A DNA stretch of 64,000 bases from contig OX388343.1 of NCBI GenBank assembly GCA_947579665.1, positions 101,313,657 to 101,377,656 on the forward strand. Reading direction: 5' to 3'. The notes beneath the pieces are model-generated. The model was given only the letters and a program-made list of their open reading frames with translations, was not told where the DNA came from and did not search any database. Origin of the DNA: Sympetrum striolatum. Its lineage: Eukaryota > Arthropoda > Insecta > Odonata > Libellulidae. Made by a program: the position numbers and the translations under genes. This document shows, piece by piece, positions 35,363 to 49,309 of the stretch (within the stretch, counting starts at the first letter, position 1; each line of letters begins with the position of its first letter).

Positions 35363-36880
35363 ATCCGATGTGAAGGACCCGAAATAGATGACCCGAGATC
35401 GATTATCAAGGTCGATGAATTGAGGTCGAGGACTTAGCCTGATGACCAGTGGCCTTTGACCAGAGCTCAATGACACGAGGAAGATGACCCGAGCTCGATT
35501 ACCCGAGATCGATGACCCGGGGTCGACGAAAAAAGGTCGAAGAACCGAAGCCGAAAAAACGAGGTATATGACCCGAGGTCGATCACTCGAGGTCAATGAC
35601 CCGAGGTCGATAACCAGAGGTAAATGACCCGAGGTCGAGGACAGGAGGTCGATGACCCCAGGTCGATGACAGGAGGTCAATGACCCCAGGTCGATGACCC
35701 GGGGTCGATGACCCTAGGTCAATGGCTTTAGGTCAATAACCCGAGATCGATGACCCGAGGTCATTAACCAGAGGTCATTGACCCGAGGTCGATGACCCGG
35801 GTTGGATGACCTGAGGTGGATGAACCGAGGTCAAAGACCCGAGGTGGATGACCCGAGGTCGATGACCCGTGGTCAATGACCCGGGTTCGTTGACCCGAGG
35901 TCATTGACCCGAGGTCATTTACCAGAGGTCATTGACCCGAGGTCATTGACCCGAGGTCTCTGACACCTAGTGGATGACCTGTAGGTCGATTTGGGAGGGT
36001 CGACTCCGGGTGATCGATTCCAGGAGGTCGATTCCGGAAGGTCGACTCCAGGAGGTCGACTCCGGAAGGTTGACTCCGGGAGGTCGACTCCAGGAGGTCG
36101 ACTCCGGGAGGTCGACACCGGGAGGTTGACTCCGGGAGGTCGACTCCGGGAGATCCACTCCGGGAGGTCGGCTCCGGGAGTTCGACTTCGGGAGGTTAGT
36201 TCCGGGATTTCGACTGTGGGATTTCGACTCTTGGAGGTCCACTCCGGAAGGTCGACTCCGGGAAGCGCGACCGGGAGGTCGACTCAACGTTGTCGATTTG
36301 ATTTTGATTGTGAGGACATTTCGGTGAAATAATTTATTTTCGATGCTTTTTTTCATACATTTGCAAAGTCACGAAAAGTAAGGCAAAAGAGACGAAAAAT
36401 AATTGAAATTTCGGTAAAATTAACCAATTTCGTAGCTTTCTTTGATCATATCTTGGCAAAATTAGGAAAACTAAGCCAATATAGAGGGAAAAGATTGAAA
36501 TTTCAGTAAAATTCTTCGTTTTCGATGCTTTTTTCGATCATATCATGAAAAAATCACTAAAAATTAAGACAAAATTGACGAAAAAATATTGATTTTTATG
36601 TGAAATTAACCGTTTCCGATGCTTTTTTCGATCATGTAAAAGCAAAATCACGAATAGTAAGGCAAAATAGACCAAAAAGATTGATATTTAGGTGAAATAT
36701 TCCGTTTTCGATGCTTTTTTCGATCATGTCCAGGCAAAATCACGAAAAGTAAGGTAACATATACAAAAAAGGATTGAAATTTCGATGAAATTATTTTTAA
36801 CGATGATTCTTGGTTCATATCTTAGCAAAATCACGAAAAGCAGAGCAAAGTAGACGAAAAAATATTGATTCTTCAGTGAA

Positions 36881-36967
36881 GACTCCGGGAAGCGCGACCT
36901 GGAGGTCGACTCAGTGTGGTCGATTTGATTTTGATTGTGAGGACATTTCGGTAAAATAATTTATTTC
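36881..36967 (+). repeat. Orphan C-like element 1 in U13
   Basis: First of two orphan copies in this unit, 627 bp after junction C. It has gattttgattgtgaggacat and is followed by ttatttccgatgcatttttt, like the first orphan copy of U19. Confidence 0.85.
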
Positions 36968-37878
36968 CGATGCATTTTTTGATACATTTGCAAAGTCACG
37001 AAAAGTAAGGCAAAAGAGACGAAAAATAATTGAAATTTCGGTAAAATTAACCAATTTCGAAGCTTTCTTTGATCATATCTTGGCAAAATTAGGAAAACTA
37101 AGCCAAAATAGAGGGAAAAGATTGAAATTTCAGTAATATTCTTCGTTTTCGATGCTTTTTTCGATCATATCATGAAAAAATCACTAAAAATTAAGACAAA
37201 ATTGACGAAAAAAGATTAATTTTTTTGTGAAATTAACCGTTTTCGATGTTTTTTCGATCATGTAAAAGCAAAATCACGAATAGTAAGGTAAAATAGACGA
37301 AAAAAGTTTGAAATATCTGTGAAAATATCCGTTTTCAATGCTATTTGCGATCATATCTTGGCAAAATCTTGAAAACTATGGCATATTAGAGGAAAAAGTA
37401 TGAAATTTCAATTAAATTTTCTTTTATTGATGCTTGTTTCGATCATATCTAGGCAAACTCAAGAAAACTAAGGAAAAATAGAGGAGAAAGATTGAAATTT
37501 CGCTAATATAATCCGTTTTCGATGCTTATTTCGATCGTATCATGGAAAAATCACTAAAAATGAAGACAAAATAGACGAAAAAAGATTGATTTTTATGTGA
37601 AATTAACCGTTTTCGATTCTTTTTTCGATCATGTAAAAGCAAAATCACGAATAGTAAGGCAAAATAGACGAAAAAGATTGATATTTAGGTGAAATTATCC
37701 GTTTTCGATGCTTTTTTCGATCATTCCCCAGGCAAAATCACGAAAAGTAAGGTAACATATACAAAAAAGGATTGAAATTTCGATGAAAGTATTTTTTACG
37801 ATGATTCTTGGTTCATATCTTTGCAAAATCACGAAAAGTAGAGCAAAGTAGACGAAAAAATATTGATTCTTCAGTGAA

Positions 37879-37965
37879 GACTCCGGGAAGCGCGACCTGG
37901 AGGTCGACTCAGTGTGGTCGATTTGATTTTAATTGTGAGGACATTTCGGTAAAATAATTTATTTT
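37879..37965 (+). repeat. Orphan C-like element 2 in U13
   Basis: Second orphan copy, 998 bp after the first, with the gattttaattgtgagg variant shared with the orphan in U9 and the second orphan in U19. Confidence 0.85.
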
Positions 37966-39023
37966 CGATTCTTTTTTTGATACATTTGCAAAGTCACGAA
38001 ATGTAAGGCAAAAGAAACGAAAAATAATTGAAATTTCGGTAAAATAATTCAATTTCGATGCTTTTTTCGATCATATCATGGAAAAATCACTAAAAATTAA
38101 GACAAAATAGACGAAAAAAGATTGATTTTTATGTGAAATTAACCGTTTTCGATGCTTTTTTCGATCATGTAAAAGCAAAATCACGAATAGTAAGGTAAAA
38201 TAGACGAAAAAAGATTGAAATATCTGTGAAAATATCCGTTTTCAATTCTATTTGCGATCATATCTTGAAAAATCTGGAAAACTATGGATTATTAGAGAAA
38301 GAAGTATGAAATTTCAATGAAATTTTCTTTTATTGATGCTTTTTTCGATCATATCTTGGCAAAATCACGAAAACTAAGGAAAAATAGAGGAGAAAGATTG
38401 AAAATTCGCTGAAATAATACGTTTTCGATACTTCTTTCGATCATATCTTGGCAAAAGCACCAAAAAATTAAGGCAAAATTGAGGAAAAAGTTTAAATTTT
38501 TGTGAAAATATCCGTTTACGATGCTTTTTTCGATCATATCTTGGAAAAATTTCGAAAACTAAGGAAAAATATAGGAAAAGGATTGACATTTCGGTGAAAT
38601 TATTCGTTTTTGATGTTTTTCTTGATCATATCTTGGAAAAATCAAGAAAATTAACGAAAAATAGTATAGAAAAGATTGAAATTTCTGTGAAAATATCCGT
38701 TTTCCATGATTTTTTCGATCATATCCTGACAAAATCACGAAAACTAAGGAAAACTAGAGGAAAAAGTTTCAAATTTCGCTGAAATTAACCGTTATCGATG
38801 CTTTTTTCATTCATATATTGGCTAAATCACGAAAACAAAGGAAACATTGAGGATAAAGAATGAAATTTCGGTCAAATTTTCTCTTTTGACACTTTTTTCA
38901 ATAGAATTTCTTTATAAAAACGTATCGATTTACGCTGCTCTTTATCGAGTTATAGTCCAAGTCCCGAGGTGAATGACATGATGTGAATGACCAGAGGTCA
39001 CCAACTAAGACTAAAAGACAACG

Positions 39024-41222
39024 ATCCGATGTGAAGGACCCGAAATAGATGACCCGAGATCGATAATCAAGGTCGATGAATTGAGGTCAATGACTCCAGC
39101 CTGATGACCAGTGGCCGTTGACCAGAGCTCCATGACACGAGGCCGATGACCCGAGCTCGATTACCCGAGATCGATGACCCGAGGTCGACGAAAAAAGGTC
39201 AAAGAACCGAAGCCGAAGAAACGAGGTCGATGACCCGTGGTCGATCACTCGAGGTCAATGACCCGAGGTCGATGACCAGAGGTCAATGACTCGAGGTCGA
39301 TGACAGGAGGTCGATGACCCGAGGTCGATGACAGGAGGTCGATGACCCCAGGTCGATGACCCGAGGTCGATGACCCTAGGTCAATGGCTCCAGCTCAATG
39401 ACCCGAGATCAATGACCCGAGGTCAATGACACGAGGTCAATGACCCGAGGTCAATGACCCGAGGTCGATGACCCGAGATCGATGACCCGGGTTTGATGAC
39501 CTGAGTTGGATGAACCGAGGTCAATGACCCGAATTCGATTACCCGAGGTCAATGACCCGAGATCGATGACCAAGGTTTGATGACCTGAGGTGGATGAACC
39601 GAGGTCAATGACCCGAGGTGGATGACCCGAGGTCGATGACCGGGGGTCAATGACCCAGGGTTGTTGACCCGAGGTCATTGACCCGAGGTCGTTGACCCGA
39701 GGTCATTGACCCGAGGTCATTCAACAGAGGTCATTGACCAATGGTCATTGACCCGAGGCCGCTGACCCCTGTTGGATGACCTGTAGGTCGATTTGGGAGG
39801 GTCGATTCCGGGTGATCGATTCCGGGAGGTCGATTACGGAAGGTCGACTCCTGGAGGTTGACTCAGGGAGGTCGACTCCGGGGGTTCGACTCCGGGAGGT
39901 CGACTCCGGGTGGTCGACTCCGGGAGGTCGACTCCGGGAGGTTGTCTCCGGGATTTCGACTCTTGGAGGTCCACTCCGGAAGGTCGACTCCGGGAAGCGC
40001 GAACGGGAGGTCGACTCAGCGTTTTCGATTTGATTCTGATTGTGAGGACATTTCGGTGAAATAATTTATTTTAGATGCTTTTTTTCATACATTTGCAAAG
40101 TCACGAAAAGTAAGGCAAAAGAGACGAAAAATAATTGAAATTTCGGTAAAATTAACCAATTTCGGAGCTTTCTTTGATCATATCTTGGCAAAATTACGAA
40201 AATTAAGGCAAAATAGAGGGAAAAGATTGAAATTTCAGTAAAATTCTTCGTTTTCGATGCTTTTTTCGATCATATCATGGAAAAATCACTAAAAATTAAG
40301 ACAAAATAGATGAAAAAAGATTGATTTTTATGTGAAATTAACCGTTTTCGATGCTTTTTTCGATCATGTAAAAGCAAAATCACGAATAGTAAGGTAAAAT
40401 AGACGAAAAAAGATTGAAATATCTGTGAAAATATCCGTTTTCAATTCTATTTGCGATCATATCTTGAAAAATCTGGAAAACTATGGATTATTAGAGAAAG
40501 AAGTATGAAATTTCAATGAAATTTTCTTTTATTGATGCTTTTTTCGATCATATCTTGGCAAAATCACGAAAACTAAGGAAAAATAGAGGAGAAAGATTGA
40601 AAATTCGCTGAAATAATACGTTTTCGATACTTCTTTCGATCATATCTTGGCAAAAGCACCAAAAAATTAAGGCAAAATTGAGAAAAAAGTTTAAATTTTT
40701 GTGAAAATATCCGTTTACGATGCTTTTTTCGATCATATCTTGGAAAATTTTCGAAAACTAAGGAAAAATATAGGAAAAGGATTGACATTTCGGTGAAATT
40801 ATTCGTTTTTGATGTTTTTCTTGATCATATCTTGGAAAAATCAAGAAAATTAACGAAAAATAGTATAGAAAAGATTGAAATTTCTGTGAAAATATCCGTT
40901 TTCCATGATTTTTTCGATCATATCCTGACAAAATCACGAAAACTAAGGAAAACTAGAGGAAAAAGTTTCAAATTTCGCTGAAATTAACCGTTATCGATGC
41001 TTTTTTCATTCATATATTGGCTAAATCACGAAAACAAAGGAAACATTGAGGATAAAGAATGAAATTTCGGTCAAATTTTCTCTTTTGACACTTTTTTCAA
41101 TAGAATTTCTTTATAAAAACGTATCGATTTACGCTGCTCTTTATCGAGTTATAGTCCAAGTCCCGAGGTTTATGACATGATGTGAATGACCAGAGGTCAC
41201 CAACTAAGACTAAAAGACAACG
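39024..41222 (+). repeat. Satellite unit U14 (2,199 bp)
   Basis: Block A 39024-39774, block B 39775-39985, junction C 39986-40072, AT block D 40073-41082 (1,010 bp), element E 41083-41222. Same length in every block as U10. The closing E element has gaggtttatgacatg, a variant shared only with the end of U10. Confidence 0.9.
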
Positions 41223-43271
41223 ATCCGATGTGAAGGACCCGAAATAGATGACCCGAGATCGATAATCAAGGTCGATGAATTGAGGTCAATGACTCCAGCC
41301 TGGTGACCAGTGGCCGTTGACCAGAGCTCCATGACACGAGGCCGATGACCCGAGCTCGATTACCCGAGATCGATGACCCGAGGTCGACGAAAAAAGGTCA
41401 AAGAACCGAAGCCGAAGAAACGAGGTCGATGACCCGAGGTCGATCACTCGAGGTCACTGACCCGAGGTCGATGACCAGAGGTCAATGACCCGAGGTCGAT
41501 GACAGGAGGTCGATGACCCGAGGTCGATGACAGGAGGTCGATGACCCCAGGTCGATGACCCGAGGTCGATGACCCTAGGTCAATGGCTCCAGCTCAATGA
41601 CCCGAGATCGATGACCCGAGGTCAATGACACGAGGTCAATGACCCGAGGTCAATGACCCGAGGTCGTTGACCCGAGATCGATGACCCGGGTTTGATGACC
41701 TGAGTTGAATGAACCGAGGTCAATGACCCGAATTCGATTACCCGAGGTCAATGACCCGAGATCGATGACCAAGGTTTGATGACCTGAGGTGGATGAACCG
41801 AGGTCAATGACCCGAGGTGGATGACCCGAGGTCGATGACCCGGGGTCAATGACCCAGGGTTGTTGACCCGAGGTCGTTGACCCGAGGTCATTGACCCGAG
41901 GTCATTCAACAGAGGTCATTGACCCGAGGCCTCTGACCCCTGTTGGATGACCTGTAGGTCGATTTGGGAGGGTCGACTCCGGGTGATCGATTCCGGGAGG
42001 TCGATTACGGAAGGTCGACTCCGGGGGTTCGACTCCGGGAGGTCGACTCCGGGTGGTCGACTCCGGGAGGTCGACTCCGGGAGGTTGTCTCCGGGATTTC
42101 GACTCTTGGAGGTCCACTCCGGAAGGTCGACTCCGGGAAGCGCGAACGGGAGGTCGACTCAGCGTTTTCGATTTGATTCTGATTGTGAGGACATTTCGGT
42201 GAAATAATTTATTTTAGATGCTTTTTTTCATAGATTTGCAAAGTCACGAAAAGTAAGGCAAAAGAGACAAAAAATAATTGAAATTTCGGTAAAATTAACC
42301 AATTTCGGAGCTTTCTTTGATCATATCTTGGCAAAATTACGTAAACTAAGGCAAAATAGAGGGAAAAGATTGAAATTTCAGTAAAATTCTTCGTTTTCGA
42401 TGCTTTTTTCGATCATATCATGGAAAAATCACTAAAAATTAAGACAAAATAGATGAAAAAAGATTGATTTTTATGTGAAATTAACCGTTTTCGATGCTTT
42501 TTTCGATCATGTAAAAGCAAAATAACGAATAGTAAGGTAAAATAGACGAAAAAAGATTGAAATATCTGTGAAAATATCCGCTTTCAATTCTATTTGCGAT
42601 CATATCTTGAAAAATCACTAAAAATGAAGACAAAATAGACGAAAAAAGATTGATTTTTATGTGAAATAACCGTTTTCGATGCTTTTTTCGATCATGTAAA
42701 AGCAAAATCACGAATAGTAAGGTAAAATAGACGAAAAAAGATTGTAATTTTGGGGAAATTACCCGTTTTCCATGCTTTTTTCCATCATATCTTCGCAAAA
42801 CTAGAGAATCTAAGCCATAATAGAGGAAAAAGATTGAAATTTAGGTGAAATTCTTCGTTTTCGATACTTTCTTCGATCATATCTTGGTAAAAAACGAAAT
42901 TTAAGGTAAATTTACGAAAACAAGATTTAAATTTAGGTGAAATTATGCGTTTTCGATCCATTCATTATCAAATCTTTCCAAAATTGAAAAGTAAGGCAAG
43001 ATAGACGAAAAAATATTGAAATTTCGGTGAAATTAACCGTTATCGATGCTTTTTTCGTTCATATATTGGCTAAATCACGAAAACAAAGGAAACATAGATG
43101 ATAAAGAATGAAATTTCGGTGAAATTTTCTCTTTTGATACTTTTTTCAATAGAATTTCTTTAAAAAAACGTATCGATTTACGCTGCTCTTTATCGAGTTA
43201 TAGTCAAATTCCCGAGGTGAACGACATGATGTGAATCACCAGAGATCACCAACTAAGACCTAAAGACAACG
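41223..43271 (+). repeat. Satellite unit U15 (2,049 bp)
   Basis: Block A 41223-41945, block B 41946-42128, junction C 42129-42215, AT block D 42216-43131 (916 bp), element E 43132-43271. Equal to U11 in all block lengths except one base in E. Block A carries cagcctggtgaccag and gaggtcactgacccg. Confidence 0.9.
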
Positions 43272-45331
43272 ATCCGATGTGAAGCACCCGAAATAGATGA
43301 CCCAAGATCGATTATCAAGGTCGATGAATTGAGGTCGATGACTCCAGCCTGATGACCAGTGGCCGTTGACCAGAGCTCAAGAACAGGAGGTCGATGTCCC
43401 CAGGTCGATGACCCCAGGTCGATGACAGGAGGTCGATGACCCCAGGTCGATGACCCTAGGTCAATGGCTCAAGGTCAATGACCCGAGATCGATGACCCAA
43501 GGTCAATGACCCGAGGTCGATGACCCGAGGTCGATGACCCGAGGTCGATGACCCGGGTTGGATGACCTGAGGTGGATGAACCGAGGTCAAAGACCCAAGG
43601 TGGATGACCCGAGGTCAAAGACCCAAGGTGGATGACCCGAGGTCGATGACCTGGGGTCAATGACCCGGGGTCGTTGACCCAAGGTCATTGACCCGAGGTC
43701 ATTTACCAGAGGTCATTGACCCGAGGTCATTGACCCGAGGTCTCTGACTATTGGTGGATGACCTGTAGGTCGATTTGGGAGGGTCGACTCCGGGTGATCG
43801 ATTCCAGGAGGTCGATTCCGGAAGGTCGACTCCAGGAGGTCGACTCCGGAAGGTTGACTCCGGGAGGTCGACTCCGGGAGGTCGACTCCGAGAGGTCGAA
43901 ACTGGGAGGTCGACTCCGGGAGGTCAACTCCGGGAGGTCGACTCCGGGAGGTCGACACCGGGAGGTCGACTCCGGGTGGTGTCCTCCGGGAGGTCGACTC
44001 CGGGAGGTCCACTCCGTGAGGTCGACTCCGGGAGGTCGACTCCGGGAGGTTGTCTCCGGGATTTCGACTCTTGGAGGTCCAATCCGGAAGGTCAACTCCG
44101 GGAAGCCCGACCGGGAGGTCGACTCAGATTTTCGATTTGATTCTGATTGTGAGGACATTTCGGTGAAATAATTTATTTTCGATGCTTTTTTTCATACATT
44201 TGCAAAGTCATGAAAAGTAAGGCAAAAGAGACGAAAAATAATTGACATTTCGGTAAAATTAACCAATTTCGAAGGTTTCTTTGATCATATCTTGGCAAAA
44301 TTAGGAAAACTAAGCCAAAATAGAGGGAAAAGATTGAAATTTCAGTAAAATTCTTCGTTTTCGACGCTTTTTTCGATCATATCATGAAAAAATCACTAAA
44401 AATTAAGACAAAATTGACGAAAAAAATATGATTTTTATGTGAAATTAACCCTCTTCGATGCTTTTTTCGATCATGTAAAAGCAAAATCACGAATAGTAAG
44501 GTAAAATAGACGAAAAAAGTTTGAAATATCTGTGAAAATATCCGTTTTAAATGCTATTTGCGATCATATCTTCGCAAAATCTTGAAAACTATGGCATATT
44601 AGAGGAAAAAGTATGAAATTTCAATTAAATTTTCTTTTATTGATGCTTGTTTCGATCAAATCTAGGCAAATTCACGAAAACTAAGGAAAAATAGAGGAAA
44701 AAGATTGAAAATTCGCTGAAATAATCCGTTTTCGATACTTCTTTCGATCATATCTTGGCAAAATCACCAAAAAATTAAGGCAAAATTGAGGAAAAAAGTT
44801 TAAATTTTTGTGAAGATATCCGTTTACGATGCTTTTTCCGATCATATCTTGGCAAAATCACGAAAACTAAGGAAAAATATAGGAAAAGGATTGAAATTAC
44901 GGTGAAATTATTCGTTTTTGATGTTTTTCTTGATCATATCTTGGAAAAATCAAGAAAATTAACGAAAAATAGTATAGAAAAGATTGAAATTTCTGTGAAA
45001 ATATCCGTTTTCCATGATTTTTTCGATCATATCCTGACAAAATCACGAAAACTAAGGAAAACTAGAGGAAAAAGTTTCAAATTTCGCTGAAATTAACCGT
45101 TATCGATGCTTTTTTCATTCATATATTGGCTAAATCACGAAAACAAAGGAAACATTGAGGATAAAGAATGAAATTTCGGTCAAATTTTCTCTTTTGACAC
45201 TTTTTTCAATAGAATTTCTTTATAAAAACGTATCGATTTACGCTGCTCTTTATCGAGTTATAGTCCAAGGCCCGAGGTGAATGACATGATGTGAATGACC
45301 AGAGGTCACCAACTAAGACTAAAAGACAACG
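43272..45331 (+). repeat. Satellite unit U16 (chimera, 2,060 bp)
   Basis: Block A 43272-43756, block B 43757-44093, junction C 44094-44179 (aactccgggaagcccg, two substitutions), AT block D 44180-45191 (1,012 bp), element E 45192-45331. Left of about 45,040 it follows U12. To the right it follows U13/U14 (ctaaggaaaactagagg, ttttttcattcat). About 196 bp of U12 block B (fourteen 14-mers) is missing. The E element has the private variant gtccaaggcccgagg, shared only with U17 and U18. Confidence 0.87.
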
Positions 45332-47462
45332 ATACGATGTGAAGGACCCGAAATAGATGACCCGAGATCGATAATCAAGGTCGATGAATTGAGGTCAATG
45401 ACTCCAGCCTGATGACCAGTGGCCGTTGACCAGAGCTCCATGACACGAGGCCGATGACCCGAGCTCGATTACCCGAGATCGATGACCCGGGGTCGACGAA
45501 AAAAGGTCGAAGAACCGAAGCCGAAGAAACGAGGTATATGACCCGAGGTCGATCACTCGAGGTCAATGACCCGAGGTCGATAACCAGAGGTAAATGACCA
45601 GAGGTCGAGGACAGGAGGTCGATGACCCCAGGTCGATGACAGGAGGTCAATGACCCCAGGTCGATGACCCGGGGTCGATGACCCTAGGTCAATGGCTTTA
45701 GGTCAATAACCCGAGATCGATGACCCGAGGTCATTAACCAGAGGTCATTGACCCGAGGTCGATGACCCGGGTTGGATGACCTGAGGTGGACGAACCGAGG
45801 TCAAAGACCCGAGGTGGATGACCCGAGGTCGATGACCCGTGGTCAATGACCCGGGTTCGTTGACCCGAGGTCATTGACCCGAGGTCATTTACCAGAGGTC
45901 ATTGACCCGAGGTCATTGACCCGAGGTCTCTGACACCTAGTGGATGACCTGTAGGTCGATTTGGGAGGGTCGACTCCGGGTGATCGATTCCAGGAGGTCG
46001 ATTCCGGAAGGTCGACTCCAGGAGGTCGACTCCGGAAGGTTGACTCCGGGAGGTCGACTCCAGGAGGTCGACTCCGGGAGGTCGACACCGGGAGGTTGAC
46101 TCCGGGAGGTCGACTCCGGGAGATCCACTCCGGGAGGTCGGCTCCGGGAGTTCGACTTCGGGAGGTTGGTTCCGGGATTTCGACTGTGGGATTTCGACTC
46201 TTGGAGGTCCACTCCGGAAGGTCGACTCCGGGAAGCGCGACCGGGAGGTCGACTCAACGTTGTCGATTTGATTTTGATTGTGAGGACATTTCGGTGAAAT
46301 AATTTATTTTCGATGCTTTTTTTCATACATTTGCAAAGTCACGAAAAGTAAGGCAAAAGAGACAAAAAATAATTGAAATTTCGGTAAAATTAACCAATTT
46401 CGAAGCTTTCTTTGATCATATCTTGGCAAAATTAGGATAACTAAGCCAATATAGAGGGAAAAGATTGAAATTTCAGTAAAATTCTTCGTTTTCGACGCTT
46501 TTTTCGATCATATCATGAAAAAATCACTAAAAATTAAGACAAAATTGACGAAAAAAGAATGATTTTTATGTGAAATTAACCCTTTTCGATGCTTTTTTCG
46601 ATCATGTAAAAGCAAAATCACGAATAGTAAGGTAAAATAGACGAAAAAAGTTTGAAATATCTGTGATAATATCCGTTTTCAATGCTATTTGCGATCATAT
46701 CTTCGCAAAATCTTGAAAACTATGGCATATTAGAGGAAAAAGTATGAAATTTCAATTAAATTTTCTTTTATTGATGCTTGTTTCGATCAAATCTAGGCAA
46801 ATTCACGAAAACTAAGGAAAAATAGAGGAAAAAGATTGAAAATTCGCTGAAATAATCCGTTTTCGATACTTCTTTCGATCATATCTTGGCAAAATCACCA
46901 AAAAATTAAGGCAAAATTGAGGAAAAAAGTTTAAATTTTTGTGAAGATATCCGTTTACGATGCTTTTTCCGATCATATCTTGGCAAAATCACGAAAACTA
47001 AGGAAAAATATAGGAAAAGGATTGAAATTACGGTGAAATTATTCGTTTTTGATGTTTTTCTTGATCATATCTTGGAAAAATCAAGAAAATTAACGAAAAA
47101 TAGTATAGAAAAGATTGAAATTTCTGTGAAAATATCCGTTTTCCATGATTTTTTCGATCATATCCTGACAAAATCACGAAAACTAAGGAAAACTAGAGGA
47201 AAAAGTTTCAAATTTCGCTGAAATTAACCGTTATCGATGCTTTTTTCATTCATATATTGGCTAAATCACGAAAACAAAGGAAACATTGAGGATAAAGAAT
47301 GAAATTTCGGTCAAATTTTCTCTTTTGACACTTTTTTCAATAGAATTTCTTTATAAAAACGTATCGATTTACGCTGCTCTTTATCGAGTTATAGTCCAAG
47401 GCCCGAGGTGAATGACATGATGTGAATGACCAGAGGTCACCAACTAAGACTAAAAGACAACG
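45332..47462 (+). repeat. Satellite unit U17 (chimera, 2,131 bp)
   Basis: Block A 45332-45942, block B 45943-46223, junction C 46224-46310, AT block D 46311-47322 (1,012 bp), element E 47323-47462. The head of block A is U14-like (gaggtcaatgactccagcct, gctccatgacacgagg). From cccggggtcgacg (about 45,487) it is U13-like. In block D it moves from U13 variants (gccaatatagaggg) to U12/U16 variants (ttcgacgctttttt). It therefore holds at least two internal switches. Confidence 0.87.
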
Positions 47463-49309
47463 ATACGATGTGAAGGACCCGAAATAGATGACCCGAGATC
47501 GATAATCAAGGTCGATGAATTGAGGTCAATGACTCCAGCCTGATGACCAGTGGCCGTTGACCAGAGCTCCATGACACGAGGCCGATGACCCGAGCTCGAT
47601 TACCCGAGATCGATGACCCGGGGTCGACGAAAAAAGGTCGAAGAACCGAAGCCGAAGAAACGAGGTATATGACCCGAGGTCGATCACTCGAGGTCAATGA
47701 CCCGAGGTCGATAACCAGAGGTAAATGACCCGAGGTCGAGGACAGGAGGTCGATGACCCCAGGTCGATGACAGGAGGTCAATGACCCCAGGTCGATGACC
47801 CGGGGTCGATGACCCTAGGTCAATGGCTTTAGGTCAATAACCCGAGATCGATGACCCGAGGTCATTAACCATATTAAACATTAAGGTTGACTCCGGGAGG
47901 TCGACTCCAGGAGGTCGACTCCGGGAGGTCGACACCGGGAGGTTGACTCCGGGAGGTCGACTCCGGGAGATCCACTCCGGGAGGTCGGCTCCGGGAGTTC
48001 GACTTCGGGAGGTTGGTTCCGGGATTTCGACTGTGGGATTTCGACTCTTGGAGGTCCACTCCGGAAGGTCGACTCCGGGAAGCGCGACCGGGAGGTCGAC
48101 TCAACGTTGTCGATTTGATTTTGATTGTGAGGACATTTCGGTGAAATAATTTATTTTCGATGCTTTTTTTCATACATTTGCAAAGTCACGAAAAGTAAGG
48201 CAAAAGAGACAAAAAATAATTGAAATTTCGGTAAAATTAACCAATTTCGAAGCTTTCTTTGATCATATCTTGGCAAAATTAGGATAACTAAGCCAATATA
48301 GAGGGAAAAGATTGAAATTTCAGTAAAATTCTTCGTTTTCGACGCTTTTTTCGATCATATCATGAAAAAATCACTAAAAATTAAGACAAAATTGACGAAA
48401 AAAGAATGATTTTTATGTGAAATTAACCCTTTTCGATGCTTTTTTCGATCATGTAAAAGCAAAATCACGAATAGTAAGGTAAAATAGACGAAAAAAGTTT
48501 GAAATATCTGTGATAATATCCGTTTTCAATGCTATTTGCGATCATATCTTCGCAAAATCTTGAAAACTATGGCATATTAGAGGAAAAAGTATGAAATTTC
48601 AATTAAATTTTCTTTTATTGATGCTTGTTTCGATCAAATCTAGGCAAATTCACGAAAACTAAGGAAAAATAGAGGAAAAAGATTGAAAATTCGCTGAAAT
48701 AATCCGTTTTCGATACTTCTTTCGATCAGATCTTGGCAAAATCACCAAAAAATTAAGGCAAAATTGAGGAAAAAAGTTTAAATTTTTGTGAAGATATCCG
48801 TTTACGATGCTTTTTCCGATCATATCTTGGCAAAATCACGAAAACTAAGGAAAAATATAGGAAAAGGATTGAAATTACGGTGAAATTATTCGTTTTTGAT
48901 GTTTTTCTTGATCATATCTTGGAAAAATCAAGAAAATTAACGAAAAATAGTATAGAAAAGATTGAAATTTCTGTGAAAATATCCGTTTTCCATGATTTTT
49001 TCGATCATATCCTGACAAAATCACGAAAACTAAGGAAAACTAGAGGAAAAAGTTTCAAATTTCGCTGAAATTAACCGTTATCGATGCTTTTTTCATTCAT
49101 ATATTGGCTAAATCACGAAAACAAAGGAAACATTGAGGATAAAGAATGAAATTTCGGTCAAATTTTCTCTTTTGACACTTTTTTCAATAGAATTTCTTTA
49201 TAAAAACGTATCGATTTACGCTGCTCTTTATCGAGTTATAGTCCAAGGCCCGAGGTGAATGACATGATGTGAATGACCAGAGGTCACCAACTAAGACTAA
49301 AAGACAACG
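47463..49309 (+). repeat. Satellite unit U18 (deleted copy of U17, 1,847 bp)
   Basis: Truncated block A 47463-47871, filler 47872-47884, remaining block B 47885-48070, junction C 48071-48157, AT block D 48158-49169 (1,012 bp), element E 49170-49309. It is a near copy of U17 lacking U17 positions 45741-46037, which includes the end of A and the B start cue. It is the only unit without the gatgacctgtaggtcg cue. Confidence 0.9.
47872..47884 (+). other. Deletion breakpoint with 13-nt filler
   Basis: Between tcattaacca (block A) and ggttgactccggg (block B) lies tattaaacattaa, which fits neither 14-mer family. By comparison with U17, 297 bp was lost and 13 bp gained, for a net of 284 bp. That equals the length difference between U17 (2,131) and U18 (1,847). 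There is no obvious microhomology at the ends. This resembles an end-joining repair scar and is the clearest non-repeat sequence in the window. Confidence 0.88.

Larger units (their letters stand above)
35363..39023 (+). repeat. Satellite unit U13 (3,661 bp, internal duplication)
   Basis: Block A 35363-35972, block B 35973-36253, junction C 36254-36340, AT block D 36341-38883 (2,543 bp) with internal C-like elements at 36881 and 37879, element E 38884-39023. It matches U9 except that the C-to-C interval occurs twice. The first interval is 627 bp and the second 998 bp, so the extra copy is about four 92-mers short. Confidence 0.9.
32218..43271 (+). repeat. Super-repeat copy 2 (U12-U15, 11,054 bp)
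   Basis: Repeats copy 1 unit by unit, with the same order of unit types, the same internal C-like elements and the same E-element variants. The main change is inside U13, where a segment of about 998 bp is present twice, with one copy four monomers short (net +628 bp). U14 and U15 match U10 and U11 in length to within 1 bp. Confidence 0.88.
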
